64,000 nucleotides of DNA, from contig NC_134084.1 in the NCBI RefSeq assembly GCF_000715075.1, forward strand, positions 102,714,411-102,778,410, read 5' to 3'. Below the pieces are notes generated by a model that was not told the origin of the DNA, ran no database searches, and saw only the letters and a program-made list of their open reading frames with translations. Below, one piece after another: positions 12,580 through 23,328 of the stretch (positions are counted from its first letter, which is position 1; each line of letters begins with the position of its first letter). This DNA is from Nicotiana tabacum. Lineage: Eukaryota > Streptophyta > Magnoliopsida > Solanales > Solanaceae. Position numbers and translations under genes: made by a program.

Positions 12580-13288
12580 CTGCAGCAAACAAGCAAAGAA
12601 GAACAGTCAGAACAAAGCTTCAAGTATGTTAAAAATAGTGCATTTGAAATACAGAAGCTACTTCTCAGAACTAGGCACCGCGGACCGCAAAAAAGTGAAC
12701 GCGGCCGCGAAGTGCCCATTGTAGACTGCGAAAAAGTAACTGCGACCGCAAAGAGGTTAGGATCAGACTACTAACCCTCTGATCTTTGATCATCGCAGAT
12801 CGCAAAAAAGTAGACACGACCATGAATGAACAACCGCAGACAACGAAAAAGTAGACGCGGTCGCTAAAGCTATTATCAGACTTCTTTAAAGCTTAAGAGC
12901 GCGGACCGTAAATTTTGGGATGCAGCCGCATAAATTTAAATGTGGGCCGCAAAAAAATCATCGCATCTGTGAACATACATACACACTCAGGTCCCACAAA
13001 TTAGGGGACAGCGGTCCGCAAAAAAGTGGACCGCGGACCCTAAAACTCAAACAAAACTGGCACTAACGAACATGTGTAAGCTAAGGTTTTCACTAAACGC
13101 AAAAATTAATGTAATTACAAGCATAGTTAATAACCCTATCCCCCATTACGCATGTAAAAATTACCCATATAAATTTAGGCCTCAATTTGCAATTATTGCA
13201 AGTATTAAAACCCTAACTAAAAAGAAAAAATTAAAACTAAGAGAAAAGAAGAGCAAATTATGAAAGCAATGCGATGATTTGAGCATAC
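12580..13288 (-). other. Candidate intron upstream of the env-like ATG
   Basis: The minus strand shows a donor CTG|GTATG at 13288 and an acceptor TTTGCTGCAG|ACAATGG at 12580. A pyrimidine-rich tract precedes the acceptor, and the env-like ATG follows four bases after it. Removing these 709 nt would join a short leader to the start codon. Splicing to express the gene downstream of pol is plausible, but here it rests on splice-site sequence only. Confidence 0.55.
12675..13045. repeat. CpG-rich palindromic array inside the candidate intron
   Basis: Repeats of the type CCGCGGACCGCAAAAAAGT and CGCGGCCGCGAAG every 25-40 bp. Same motif class as in LTR A, in a mostly AT-rich background. Confidence 0.75.
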
Positions 13289-13411
13289 CAGTTGTGAATT
13301 AAGAGGAAATTGGACTCTTGATTAGGGAAATGAGATTGAGTTCCAAATAGATGAAGGTGAATTTCGGTGAGAATTTAGGGTTCGAAAAGGGTAAAAGGTC
13401 TAGGGACCTCC

Positions 13412-13419
13412 TATTTATA
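13412..13419 (-). promoter_or_regulatory. Internal TATA box upstream of the env-like gene
   Basis: TATAAATAGG on the minus strand, about 130 bp upstream of the candidate splice donor, with the CpG-rich array at 13440-13715 immediately upstream. The arrangement copies that of the LTR promoter (array, then TATAAATA). It suggests a separate promoter for the env-like gene. Confidence 0.5.
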
Positions 13420-13439
13420 CTTAGCAGATGTGGACCCTA

Positions 13440-13715
13440 TAAACTTATCTGAACGCGGCCGCGAAATTCTACTGCGGTCCACGTTCTTTTACCTAATAAA
13501 GAATAGCCTCAAGTCATTGGCCGCAGTCCGTGAAATTATGAACGCGGCCGTAGAATTCATCACCGACCGCCAAACTATGAACGCGGACGCGAACTCAACT
13601 TCAGAGAGCTGGTATATTGAGCTCTTCAAGTACGTGTCCGCGAACAAAAAGTGCCCCCATGTATTGCTACCACGGATCGCAAGATTTTGGGCACGGTCTG
13701 TGAAATTCCCCATAC
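13440..13715. repeat. CpG-rich palindromic array upstream of the internal TATA
   Basis: Motifs such as CGCGGCCGCGAAATT, GCGGTCCACG, ACGCGGACGCGAA and CCACGGATCGC recur about every 30 bp. Confidence 0.75.
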
Positions 13716-13881
13716 TTAGGCAAATTTTTCCAGCCAAAGTCATGCACTGCACAAGCAATTCCTACACAAACTTCACAACCAGTTAGTCCAAAACAAAGTC
13801 TAATCTTAGAAGAAAAATACATGGGTTGCCTCCCAAGAAGCGTTTGATTTAATGTCACGACACGACACATATTACCATCAT

Positions 13882-16800
13882 TCACTTGAAATAGATCAAT
13901 GCCACAACGTGGCCATCATCAACTTTACCAAGGTAGTGCTTCACTCGATGCCTATTAATTCTAAAGATTTCACCATTTTTGTTTTTCAAATCAAGAGAAC
14001 CAAACAGAGTAACATGCACCACTTCAAAAGGGCCACTCCATTTTGACTTGAGCTTTCCCGGAAACAGTCGTAACCGAGAGTTGAATAGAAGAACCAAGTC
14101 ACCCTCCTTGAATTCTTTGTTCCATGCATATTTGTCATGTAAGTACTTCATCTTGTCTTTATACAAGGACGAGCTGGAATAAGCATGAAATCGGAACTTA
14201 TCAAGTTCATTTAGTTGCTCTACCCGGAGATTTGCTGCTACATCCCATTCAAGGTTTAACTTCTTCAGTTCCCACATGGCTTTATGCTCTAATTCCACTG
14301 GGAGGTGACATGCTTTCCCAAATACCAACTGATATGGGGCCATACCAATTGGAGTCTTGTAAGTTGTTCTATAGGCCCATAAAGCATCGTCAAGTTTCCT
14401 TGACCAATCAGTCCGGTTTGCATTGACAGTCTTAGAAAGAATATTCTTGATCTCCCTGTTGGAGACCTCAACCTATCCACTTGCTTGGGGGTGATAGTGA
14501 GTTGACACCTTGTGAGTAACACCATACTTGGAGAGTAAGGCTTTGTTACAAAAATGAGAACTCCCATCACTGATGATCACCCTTGGAGTGCCAAACCTTG
14601 TGAATATATTTTTTTTTTAAGAAAGCCACCACACTCCGTGCTTCATTGTTGGGCAAAGACATAACTTCAAACCATTTGGAGACATAATCCACAGTAATAA
14701 GAATATAGGTGTTCCCACATGAACTCACAAATGGACCCATAAAGTCGATACCCCATACATCAAAAATATCAATCTCAAGAATAGTGGCGAGAGGCATTTC
14801 ATCCTTCTTGGAAATTTCACCAGCTCTCTGACACTCATCACATCTCTTAGCAAGCTCACTAGCATCTTTATACAAGGTAGGCCAATAAAATCCACAGCTG
14901 AGAACGTTTGAAGCAGTTCTCGCTCCACCATGACGACCACCGTAGGTGAGGAATGGCAAACATCAAGAATACTCATTTGCTCATCTTCCTGAACATATCT
15001 CCGGATCACACCATCATTACAAATCTTGAAAAGATATGGCTTGTCTCAATAATAATCCAAGTTGTCCCATTTAATCTTCTTCCTTTGGTTAGAAGAGAGA
15101 TCACTCAGGACAATGCTGGTCACAAGAAAGTTAGCCACATCGGTGAACCAAGGCATACTATTTAAAGACACGGAGAGGATTTATTCATCTGGAAATGAAT
15201 CATTAATTTCGAGGCCATCATGGGGCCTCCCCTCCTCTTCCAAGCGGGACAAGTAGTCCGCCACTTGATTTTCACTCCCTTTTCGATCAATAATTTCAAG
15301 GTCAAACTCTTGAAGCAGAAGAACCCATCTCATCAACCTAGCCTTAGAGTCTTTTTTCTTAATCAAGTAACAGAGTGCCTCGTGATAAGTGTGCACAATC
15401 ACTTTGGTACCCATGAGATATGGCCTGAACTTTTTCATGGCGAAGACAATGGCTAATAACTCTTTCTCGGTCACCATATAATTGACTTGGGCGTCATTCA
15501 TCATTTTGCTTCCATAATAGGCCGGATGAAATATCTTGTTGATCATTTGCCCCAAAACCGCTCCTACCGCAATGTCACTAGCATCGCACATGAGCTCAAA
15601 TGGTAAGCTCCAATTGGGTGCGGTAATGATGGGAGTGGTAGTCAATCTACACTTGAGAAACTCAAAAGCTTTCATGCAATCATCATTGAACACAAACTTT
15701 GCATTTTTCTTCCAACAACTTGCACAAGGGATTCACCACCTTTGAGAAATCCTTGATGAACTGACGGTAGAACCCCGCATGCCCTAGAACAATCCTCACT
15801 CCTTTGATGGCAGTAGGAGGAGGGAGTTTTGAAATAACTTCAATCTTCCCCTTGTCTACTTCGATACTGTTCTTTGAGATCTTATTGTTGAGGACAATGC
15901 CCTCCTCGGCCATAAAGTAGCACTTTTCCCAATTAAGCACTAGGTTGGTCTCTTCACATCGGGACAATACTTTGTCAAGATTATCCAAGCATTCTTCAAA
16001 GGAGTCACCCACAACACTAAAATCATCCATGAACACTTCGAGGAAGTCCTCCACCATATCCGTAAATATTGCCATCATACACCGCTGAAAGGTAGCCGGT
16101 GCATTACACAAACCAAACGGCATCTGTGAGAATGCATATGTGCCATACGGACATGTAAATGTGGTTTTCTCTTGGTTTTCTAGTGCAATTAGAATCTAGT
16201 TGTAATATGAGTATCCATCCAAAAAGCAATAGTAGGCACGCCTGGCAAGTTTATCCAATATTTGATCAAGAAAGGGCAATGGAAAATGGTCTTTACGGGT
16301 CACTTTGTTAAGCTTTTGGTAATCCATGCATACCCTCCATCCGGTGATAGTCCTAGTGGGGATCAATTCATTTTTATCATTTGTGACCACAGTCATACCC
16401 CCCCTCCCCCTTCTTTGGCACACATTGCACCGACGAAGTCCATGAACTGTCTGAAATGGGGTACACAACCCCTGCATCTAGCCACTTGATAATTTCCTTC
16501 TTGACGACCTATTTCATGGCCTCATTCAACCTCCTTTGATGTTCCATGGAGAGTTTGTCATCATTCTCTAGTATAATTTTGTGTATGTAAAAGGCGGGGC
16601 TTATACCCCAAATGTCAGCCAAAGTCCATCCAATTGCCTTCTTTCTTCTTTGGAGAACTGCAAGGGTGGCATCTACCTGCACGTTAGTTAAGTACGAGGA
16701 AAGAATAACAGGTAAAGTTGAACAAGGGCCCAAGAATTCATACCTGATGTATGAAGGGAAGGCTTCAACTCCAATATGGGAGGCTCCTCGATTGAGGGCT

Positions 16801-17785
16801 TTGTTGGTGGAGTCTTTCGGTTCTAAATATCCAAGGAAAGTTTCTGGGGCTCATATATGTATGAACCCATTCCTTGCAAAGCATTGACATATTCCACCAA
16901 ACCTTCATCCTCAGTCACATCATGGTTCAACAACATAGCTTCCAAAGGGTCCTCCACATTAATCACAGCATCGGTGTCTTCGACAATCACCTCGGTCACA
17001 ATATCCACAAATGAACATGCTTCGTTGCTATTGGGCTGCCTCATTGACTTGCAGACATGGAACACAATTTTTTCATCACCCACCCGTAAGGTGAGCTCCC
17101 TTGCTTCCACATCAACTAAAGCCTTCCATGTAGCTAGGAAAGGTCTCGGGGACATGATCGCCACCTCATAGTCAACCTCACAGTCAAGTATCACAAAATC
17201 TGCGAGAAATATGAACTTGTCGACCCATACTAGCACATCATCTATTATCCCCAATGGCCTCTCCATTGTCCTATCCGGCATTTGCAACATCATGTATGTG
17301 GGCCTTGGTTGCCCAATCCCTAATGTCTTGAACACATAATATGGCGTCAAGTTAATGCTTACCCTCAAGTCGCACAAAGCTTTGGCGAAATCGGCACTAC
17401 CAATAGTGCACGGGATTGTAAAAGCATCAGGGTCCTCTAGCTTTGGGGATATGGAATGTACAATGTCACTGACTTGGTGCGTTATCTTGATCATTTCATA
17501 ATTCATGGATCTCTTCTTTTTTACCAAGTCTTTCATAAACTTGGCATATCCTGGCATTTGTTCTAGAGCTTCCACCAAAGGCACATTTATGGACAAACTT
17601 TTCATCATATCAATAAATTTCTTGAACTGGTTCTTATTGTTTTGTTTTGCAAGCCTTTGAAGGTATGGTGGAGGAGGCCTTGGCAAAGGAGACTTGGCTT
17701 TGGGCACTAACGTTTCCGGTATGTCTATCATATGTTCCTTAAACGAGTTTATTTTGTGTTTCCTCCATGTTGTCATCAATGTCAA
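13882..17785 (-). pseudogene. pol: pol of element A (PR-RT-RH-IN), broken
   Basis: Reading on the minus strand, protease lies at about 17400-16830; its active site is CDLRVSINL, where the clade usually has an Asp-Leu-Gly-type triad. RT covers about 16730-15690: VCMDYQKLNKVTRKDHFPLP, MPFGLCNAPATFQ near 16120, and catalytic FMDDFSVVGDS near 16030. RNase H covers about 15690-15190, keeping CDAS but showing TYH in place of the TDH catalytic Asp. Integrase covers about 15000-13882: RCDECQR zinc-finger cysteines, [10 protein letters not shown] core, then [20 protein letters not shown] and a terminal HRVKHYLG. There is no chromodomain, as expected for Athila. Frameshifts and stops lie near 16500, 16190, 15180-15000 and 14570-14340. 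Inactive. Confidence 0.9.
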
Positions 17786-19540
17786 TCCTCACTTCTTCAT
17801 TCATATTCTTATAACTCACTTGCACATCATTGCTTTGCTCATCATCATCTTGCACCAACACATCATCACTCATAACCTTTTTTGCACTAGAGGTACTAGC
17901 ATCTCCACCTCTACCACTTCTTGTAGTCACCGCCATAGCATGGCCCATATTGTTCCCTCCCTTCGAGTTTACTACCGTGTCACTAGGTAGTGCCCCCTTT
18001 AGGGAGAGTATTCAAAGCTTGAGAAATTTGGCCAAGTTGGACCTCCAAGTTGCAGATAGAAGTATTATGGGATGCTAGTGGGGCATCAAAGTCGGCATTT
18101 TTTTCATCATATGTTCAAACATTGACTCAATTCATCCCATCTCATTGTTGGAAGAGCTAGGACCTTGTGATGGATATGGAGGCGGGTTGTTAGGTTGTTG
18201 AAACATCGGAGGCCTTTGAAAGCCCGGCCCCCGATTCCCTGATTATTATTATTCCAACCTCCTTGGTTGTTATTGCCTCCCAATTGCTATTTTTATTGCC
18301 ACCCCAGTTGCCTTGGTTGCCCCAATTTTGATTGTTGTTCCCCCAGTTGCTTTGGTTGTTGTTGTTTCCACTATTCCAATTTTCACGTTGATTTTGATTT
18401 CCCCAATTTCCTTGGGATCTCCACTATTGTTGATTCGGGGCATAGCCTCGTTGTCCTTGGTAGTTGTTCACATACTGGACCTCTTCACTTTGATCATCAT
18501 ACACATCATCTTGATTGTAATCACTACCACCTTGCTCGAATTGATCCCGATTTCCTTGAACTTGTTGACTTCTTCGCCTCCTCTTGCTGACCATCATATT
18601 TACCCCTTCCATGGCATTCACTTGTTTTGGCCCTTGAACTTGTTGCAACTGAGCTTTGGCCAACTAGTTCATGGTTGTAGTTAACTCGGCTATTGCTTGG
18701 TCGTGGTCATAGAGCTCTTTATGTAGGTGAATGACATTGGGATCAACTTGTGGAACATTAGCTCGACTTTGCCACGCTGAGGAAGTATCCTCCATCTCAT
18801 CAAGTATATCAAACGCCTCAGCATAAGGCATGTTCATAAAGTTTCCCTCGGCGAGTTGGTTAACTACACACTGGTTGGTACTGTTGATGCCATGGTAGAA
18901 TGTTTGTTGGATCATGGCTTTGGTCATGTCATTGTTCGAACATTATTTAACCATCGTCCGATACCTTTCCAAAATCTCATGAAGTGGTTCATTTGGCTCT
19001 TGTTTGAAGGCAGGGATCTCATCTCTCAGCGTCACAATATGTCCCGACGAGAAGAACTTTGCTATGAATTTCTCGGTCAACTCATCCCAAGTGGTGATGG
19101 AATGGTTGGGCAACCTTTCAAGCCAATCCAAAGCCTTCACCCTTAGAGAAAATGGGAAAAGCCTTAATCTCAACACGTCCTCATAAACGTTAGTTTGCTT
19201 GCTCCCCAGCATATATCAACAAAACCCTTGAGATGCTTGTAGGCATTTTGGTATGGAGCTCCGGTGAAGAACCCCTCTATTCCAAGAGTATAAGCATGAC
19301 ATTGGTTATTTGGAAATTTCCCTCCCTAATCCGGGGCGGGACTATTGCACTTGTGTATCCTTCGCTGGGCAACACCTGGTGTGCTGCCCTTGCTGGATGT
19401 GGGGGAGGGTTTGGAATATTATCATGAGGCAGTCGGTCTCTCCTTTGTGCTTGTGGTTCGGGTTGAATCTCATCCACATTATCATCGTCTACCTCCTCCC
19501 CCAAGGGCAAATTTCCGGGAGCATCATTGTTAAGAGCCAT
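17786..19540 (-). pseudogene. gag: gag of element A, broken
   Basis: Start ATG at 19540 (MALNNDAPGNLPLGEE), about 100 bp after the primer site. The Athila gag features follow: SAIVPPRIREGNFQITN, then LFPFSLRVKALDWLERLPN and EKFIAKFFS (about 19150-19030), NVIHLHKELYDHDQAIAE near 18700, and a Gln/Asn-rich C-terminal half (18660-18180). Segments are split by a frameshift between 19277 and 19212, stops near 18940 and 18664, and a degraded Gln/Asn-rich stretch at about 18420-17950. It would form the particle shell. Confidence 0.85.
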
Positions 19541-19638
19541 TTTGTACCTAAAAGCAATTCACAAAAAAATTAGAAAAACGGAAAGAAAGAAAAAACAAAA
19601 TACATAAATACTCGGAGATATAGCTAAAACCGTTTAAC

Positions 19639-19656
19639 TCCCCGGCAACGGCGCCA
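19639..19656 (-). other. Primer binding site of element A, tRNA-Asp type
   Basis: Minus strand TGGCGCCGTTGCCGGGGA, the standard Athila primer site, three bases from the end of the 5' LTR. Confidence 0.92.
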
Positions 19657-19659
19657 AAA

Positions 19660-20095
19660 TGCGGTCCAAACTTAACATTTTTGCCCTTTTAGTGAGCTCT
19701 CTGAATCTAAGCAAACGCGGTCAGCAAAATACTAATCGCGGTCGCGGTAGTATTTTTGCAGCCGCTAATTTCCAGCGATATTTGCGTCCATGTCTGTGCC
19801 CAAAATCCACCTCTCTGATTCTCCCTTTCGCGGTCAGCGAATTCATGACCACATCCGTGGTGACACTTTCGCGGCTGCACTTTTTTGTCGTGGTCCGTGT
19901 TCTACAGTCTTGGCAGCCTAGGTCTTTGTTCAGGTTTTGACTTCTTTATGAGTTGATCATGGCCACTTTGGCTCATTGTTAACAATCCCTGCAAGCAAAC
20001 ATATTATGTTAGTTTTCGGGGATAAATTTATGCATTTAAAGCCCAAAACGCAAGTAAAAAAAAGAGCAAATAATGGTTAAAATCCCCACTTATCA
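19660..20095 (-). repeat. 5' LTR of element A, internally shortened (436 bp)
   Basis: Begins TGATAAGTGG at 20095 and ends CCGCA at 19660 beside the primer site. It matches 8305-8741 of the 3' LTR but lacks everything to the left of that, including the TATA box. The missing part (at least 0.56 kb) looks like a deletion after insertion. Confidence 0.82.
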
Positions 20096-20835
20096 CCTTG
20101 TCAACTTCAATTCCATTCATTGAGATTTTGTGGCCAAGGACAATACCTTCCTCGACCATGAAATGACATTTCTCCCAATTGAGCACCAAATTGGTTTCTT
20201 CACATCTAGCCAACACTTTGTCCAAATTTGCAAGACAATCATCAAAAGAATCTCCAACCACCGAGAAGTCATCCATGAAAACTTCAAGGTAGTCCTCCAC
20301 CATGTCCTTGAAAATAGCCATCATACACCTTTGAAAAGTCACTAGTGCATTGCACAAACCAAATGGCATCCGCTTGAAAGCAAAAGTACCATAGGGACAT
20401 GTAAAGGTTGTTTTCTCTTGATCTTCCGGAGCAATGAGAATTTGGTTGTAGCCGGAATGCCCATCAATAAAGCAATAGAAAGCACGGCCGGCCAATCTAT
20501 CGAGCATTTGATCTAAGAAAGGAAATGGAAAGTGAACTTTCTTGTGACTTTGTTGAGCTTGCGATAGTCCATACACACCCTCCAACCGGTTACCATCCTC
20601 ATAGGAATCAAGTCATTCTTGTCATTGGTGACCATCATCATGCTCCCCCTTCTTTGGGACACATTGAATCGGAGAAGTCCATGAACTATCAGAGATGGGG
20701 TAGACAACCCCGGCATCCAACCACTTGATAATCTCTTTCTTGACAACTTCTTCCATAACCTCATTGAGTCTCCTTTAATGTTCAATAAATGGTTCGGTGC
20801 CATCCTCCAACTTGATCTTATATATGCAATGGCTT
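20096..20835 (-). pseudogene. RT fragment of element B, cut by element A
   Basis: Athila reverse transcriptase: VCMDYRKLNKVTRK, FPFLDQMLDRLAGRAFYCF, MPFGLCNALVTFQRCMM, catalytic FMDDFSVVGDS near 20260, then NWEKCHFMVEEGIVLGHK. It stops at GIEVDK, where the LTR of A begins. Unlike A's copy, the 20585-20096 stretch is a single open frame; the part above 20585 is frameshifted. Confidence 0.88.
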
Positions 20836-21745
20836 GTCCATGGTCTTGCAATTCTTTGTGAAGGTAGATCATATTCGGGTCACCTTATGGAACATTAGCC
20901 TGGGATTGCCAAGCCGACGATGTTTCCGCCATCTCATCCAAAATATCACACACCTCTGCATAGGCGTAGTCATAAAGTTCCCACCATCTAGTTGTTCACT
21001 ACACATTGGTTCGTTGTGTTAATCCCACGAGAGAAGGTTTGTTGAATCATGTTTTCCATCATATCATTGTTAGGATATTCCTTGACCATAGTTCTATAGC
21101 GCTACCATATCTTGTATAGTGGTTCATTTGGCTCTTGTTTGAATTCCAAGATCTCATCTCGAAGTGTAGCCATGTGCCCAAGAGAGAAAATTAGTAATGA
21201 ACTTTTCCGCCAACTCATCCCAAGTGTGAATTGAGAAGCATGGAAAGTGAGGCTCCACACCCTTCTCCGTGGGCTTTAGAAATCGAAACCGGACCAAATT
21301 GTTCGACAATCATTCCAACCAATCTAAAGCTTTCCCCCATAGAGAGAAGGGAAAAAGCCTTAGCCTCAATACATCCTCGGAGACATTCATTTGCTTGCTC
21401 CCCAAACAAGTATCCACAAACCCCTTCAAATGTTATAAGCATTTTATGTTGGATCACGGGTAAATAAACCACTTTGCTCAAGCAAAGTGAACATCATATT
21501 AGTGATTAGAAATTTTTCCACCCTAATATGGGGAGGGACTATTGCACTAGCATAATCTTCATTGGGCAATATCTGGTGTGGAGCCGCTAGTGGTGGAGGT
21601 AGGGGTGGAACAGGAACATTGTCATGAGGTACCCGCCCTCTCCGATTGGCTTGTGGCTCATGAGGTACCTCCTCTACTTTCTCCTCCTCGCCGTCCAATT
21701 CCCCCCCCCCCCCAAAGGCAAATTTTCGAGCTCACTGTTAGCCAT
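20836..21745 (-). pseudogene. gag fragment of element B, fused to RT by a deletion
   Basis: Starts at ATG 21745 (MANSELENLPLG). A 13 bp poly-C run at 21701-21713 probably shifts the frame. Recognisable blocks are SAIVPPHIRVEKFLITNMM (about 21530) and a degraded capsid part at 21420-21120. The gag HLHKELQDHGQAIA block near 20860 is followed at once by RT sequence. Compared with A, about 2.1 kb (gag end, protease, RT start) is missing. Confidence 0.82.
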
Positions 21746-21841
21746 AGTTGTACTTAAAATTTCTCACACAAGTTAGTAACACGGAAGGAAAAGAAGATAT
21801 TCAAAAAACAAACCCAAATATATAGCTAACACTGTTTTAAC

Positions 21842-21859
21842 TCCCCAGCAATGGCGCCA
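21842..21859 (-). other. Primer binding site of element B, tRNA-Asp type
   Basis: Minus strand TGGCGCCATTGCTGGGGA, two differences from the site of A. Confidence 0.88.
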
Positions 21860-21864
21860 AAAAT

Positions 21865-23328
21865 TGATCCACGTCTAATCTGCACTAAATAGTGAGTGAC
21901 AACAGTCGTTGGAAGAATAGTACACCAAAAAGAGTCGAGGTCGATTTCCACAGGGTAACCTATGGCTGTTAGTGGTAACCTTTGACGAAAGAGAATGGAA
22001 CAACTAAATTGCGCTTCCAAACAAAAGGTTTTGATTTCTAATTCTATTTTTACTCTAGCAATTATAAGCTAAGAAAAGAAACAAGAAGCGAATGATTGTT
22101 TTTGGTGTTTTTCAAAATATTAAAAATCCTAAAGATGTGACTGTAACCTAGGTGTTCGCCTAATGGGTTAAATACATTAATACTTATTCTGTTGATTGAG
22201 GTGTATTATAGCTCTCAACTCTACGTTACCCACTCAACACCTCTCTGTCATAGAGTGATTTTGCCCAATTTGGCTTTCTCAAGCCCAAATGGGTATCAAA
22301 CTAAATAGTTAATATGAAGTCAAGTCAGATTCTCACTATATCTAGTTTGAACCCTTTAATTAGGCTAATCAAACCCTCAATTAGTCCAAATCCTTGTTAG
22401 CCAAGTTATCATAGACTATGTCTCTCTTTCTGAAGTAGAGACCAAGTCAAAAAGGCATGAATCAATCTTTGCAACCATTAATTCTAAAAGTAAAACATAA
22501 ACTAAGATAAATAATCAACACCAATCATAAAAAAGCATTCAATCAAATACCCATAAGGTTTACACACTAGGGTTGGGTTACAACCTTGTAAGAATCTAGC
22601 TACTCATAGTGAGAAATAAAGAAAACAAAGAAGAAATGCTAATTAACTCATAATCTAAGATTAAAATGATAAAATATGATGTTTGAATTCTCAAATAGTC
22701 ACAAACTTCCTAAAATAGCAAAATATAACGGCTACAACAGCTCAAGCTACAAAATTTTACCTAAAAATGTGATTCTTCTCTATTTATACTGGCCCAAAAT
22801 ATGATGAAAAAAATGCCCCTCGGGAGGTTCTGCAGCTGTATAATTCCATGTGTGACCCGCATATTTCTTCAATTCACAGGGTCTTGGATTCTATAGCCGC
22901 ACAATTCTAGTCTGCGGCTGCAAAACATCTTCTGCGACTGCACTTCAGGCAAGGTTCAGGTCTTGGTCATTTGCACACTCTCTGAACTTTGAATCATTTG
23001 TCAGTACATACCTTGTTCTGTGACCGTACATTCATATCGAGTTGGGCTCTTTTACTTGGTTTGTGGCCGCATATGGAATTCTGCAGTCTACACTTTCTTC
23101 TGGGGCCGCAGAAATCCTTCTGCGAACCGCACTTCTTAAGTTTTACACCCCTTCTTGCTTTTTGAGTCGTAGCACACCTTTTTGAGTTGGATTTCATCAT
23201 AGGAGCTGAAACTTCCAATATTAATGCAATTTGTACACTTTCATTAGTTTCGGGAACCTAAATCAATACTTTCTCACTAAAACAAAAGTAAAAAGGTACT
23301 AATAAGTAGTCAAAATCCACACTTATCA
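21865..23328 (-). repeat. 5' LTR of element B (complete, 1.46 kb)
   Basis: Begins TGATAAGTG at 23328 and ends GATCA at 21865, five bases before the primer site. A weak CpG motif array lies at about 22840-23130, with a TATA box downstream. Target MULE sequence begins at 23329. Confidence 0.87.
22781..22788 (-). promoter_or_regulatory. TATA box of LTR B
   Basis: TATAAATAGAG on the minus strand, in the same context as in LTR A (CCTAAAAATGTGA follows it in + orientation upstream). Confidence 0.7.

Larger units (their letters stand above)
7742..20095 (-). mobile_element. Element A: Athila-clade Ty3/gypsy element, decayed
   Basis: Minus-strand element with the order 5' LTR (20095-19660), tRNA-Asp primer site, gag, protease, RT, RNase H, integrase without chromodomain, spacer, env-like gene, long 3' untranslated region, polypurine tract, 3' LTR (8741 leftward). 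The tRNA-Asp primer site and the extra gene after pol are Athila hallmarks. It is interrupted on the left by element 1. It is inserted in the RT of element B at 20096; the predicted 5 bp target duplication (minus strand CAAGG) cannot be checked because A's left end is outside the window. Confidence 0.92.
20096..23328 (-). mobile_element. Element B: internally deleted Athila element, host of A
   Basis: Minus-strand Athila with 5' LTR, tRNA-Asp primer site, gag, and then RT joined directly to gag. Element A interrupts it within RT. The rest of pol and the 3' LTR should lie beyond the left edge of the window. Confidence 0.88.

Noticed and set aside
12158..12774. Plus-strand frames across the env-like gene
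   Set aside because: Shadows of the minus-strand env-like frame, which has the recognisable domain.
18180..18420. Plus-strand Leu/Ile/Ser-rich frames
   Set aside because: Antisense of the Gln/Asn-rich end of Athila gag.
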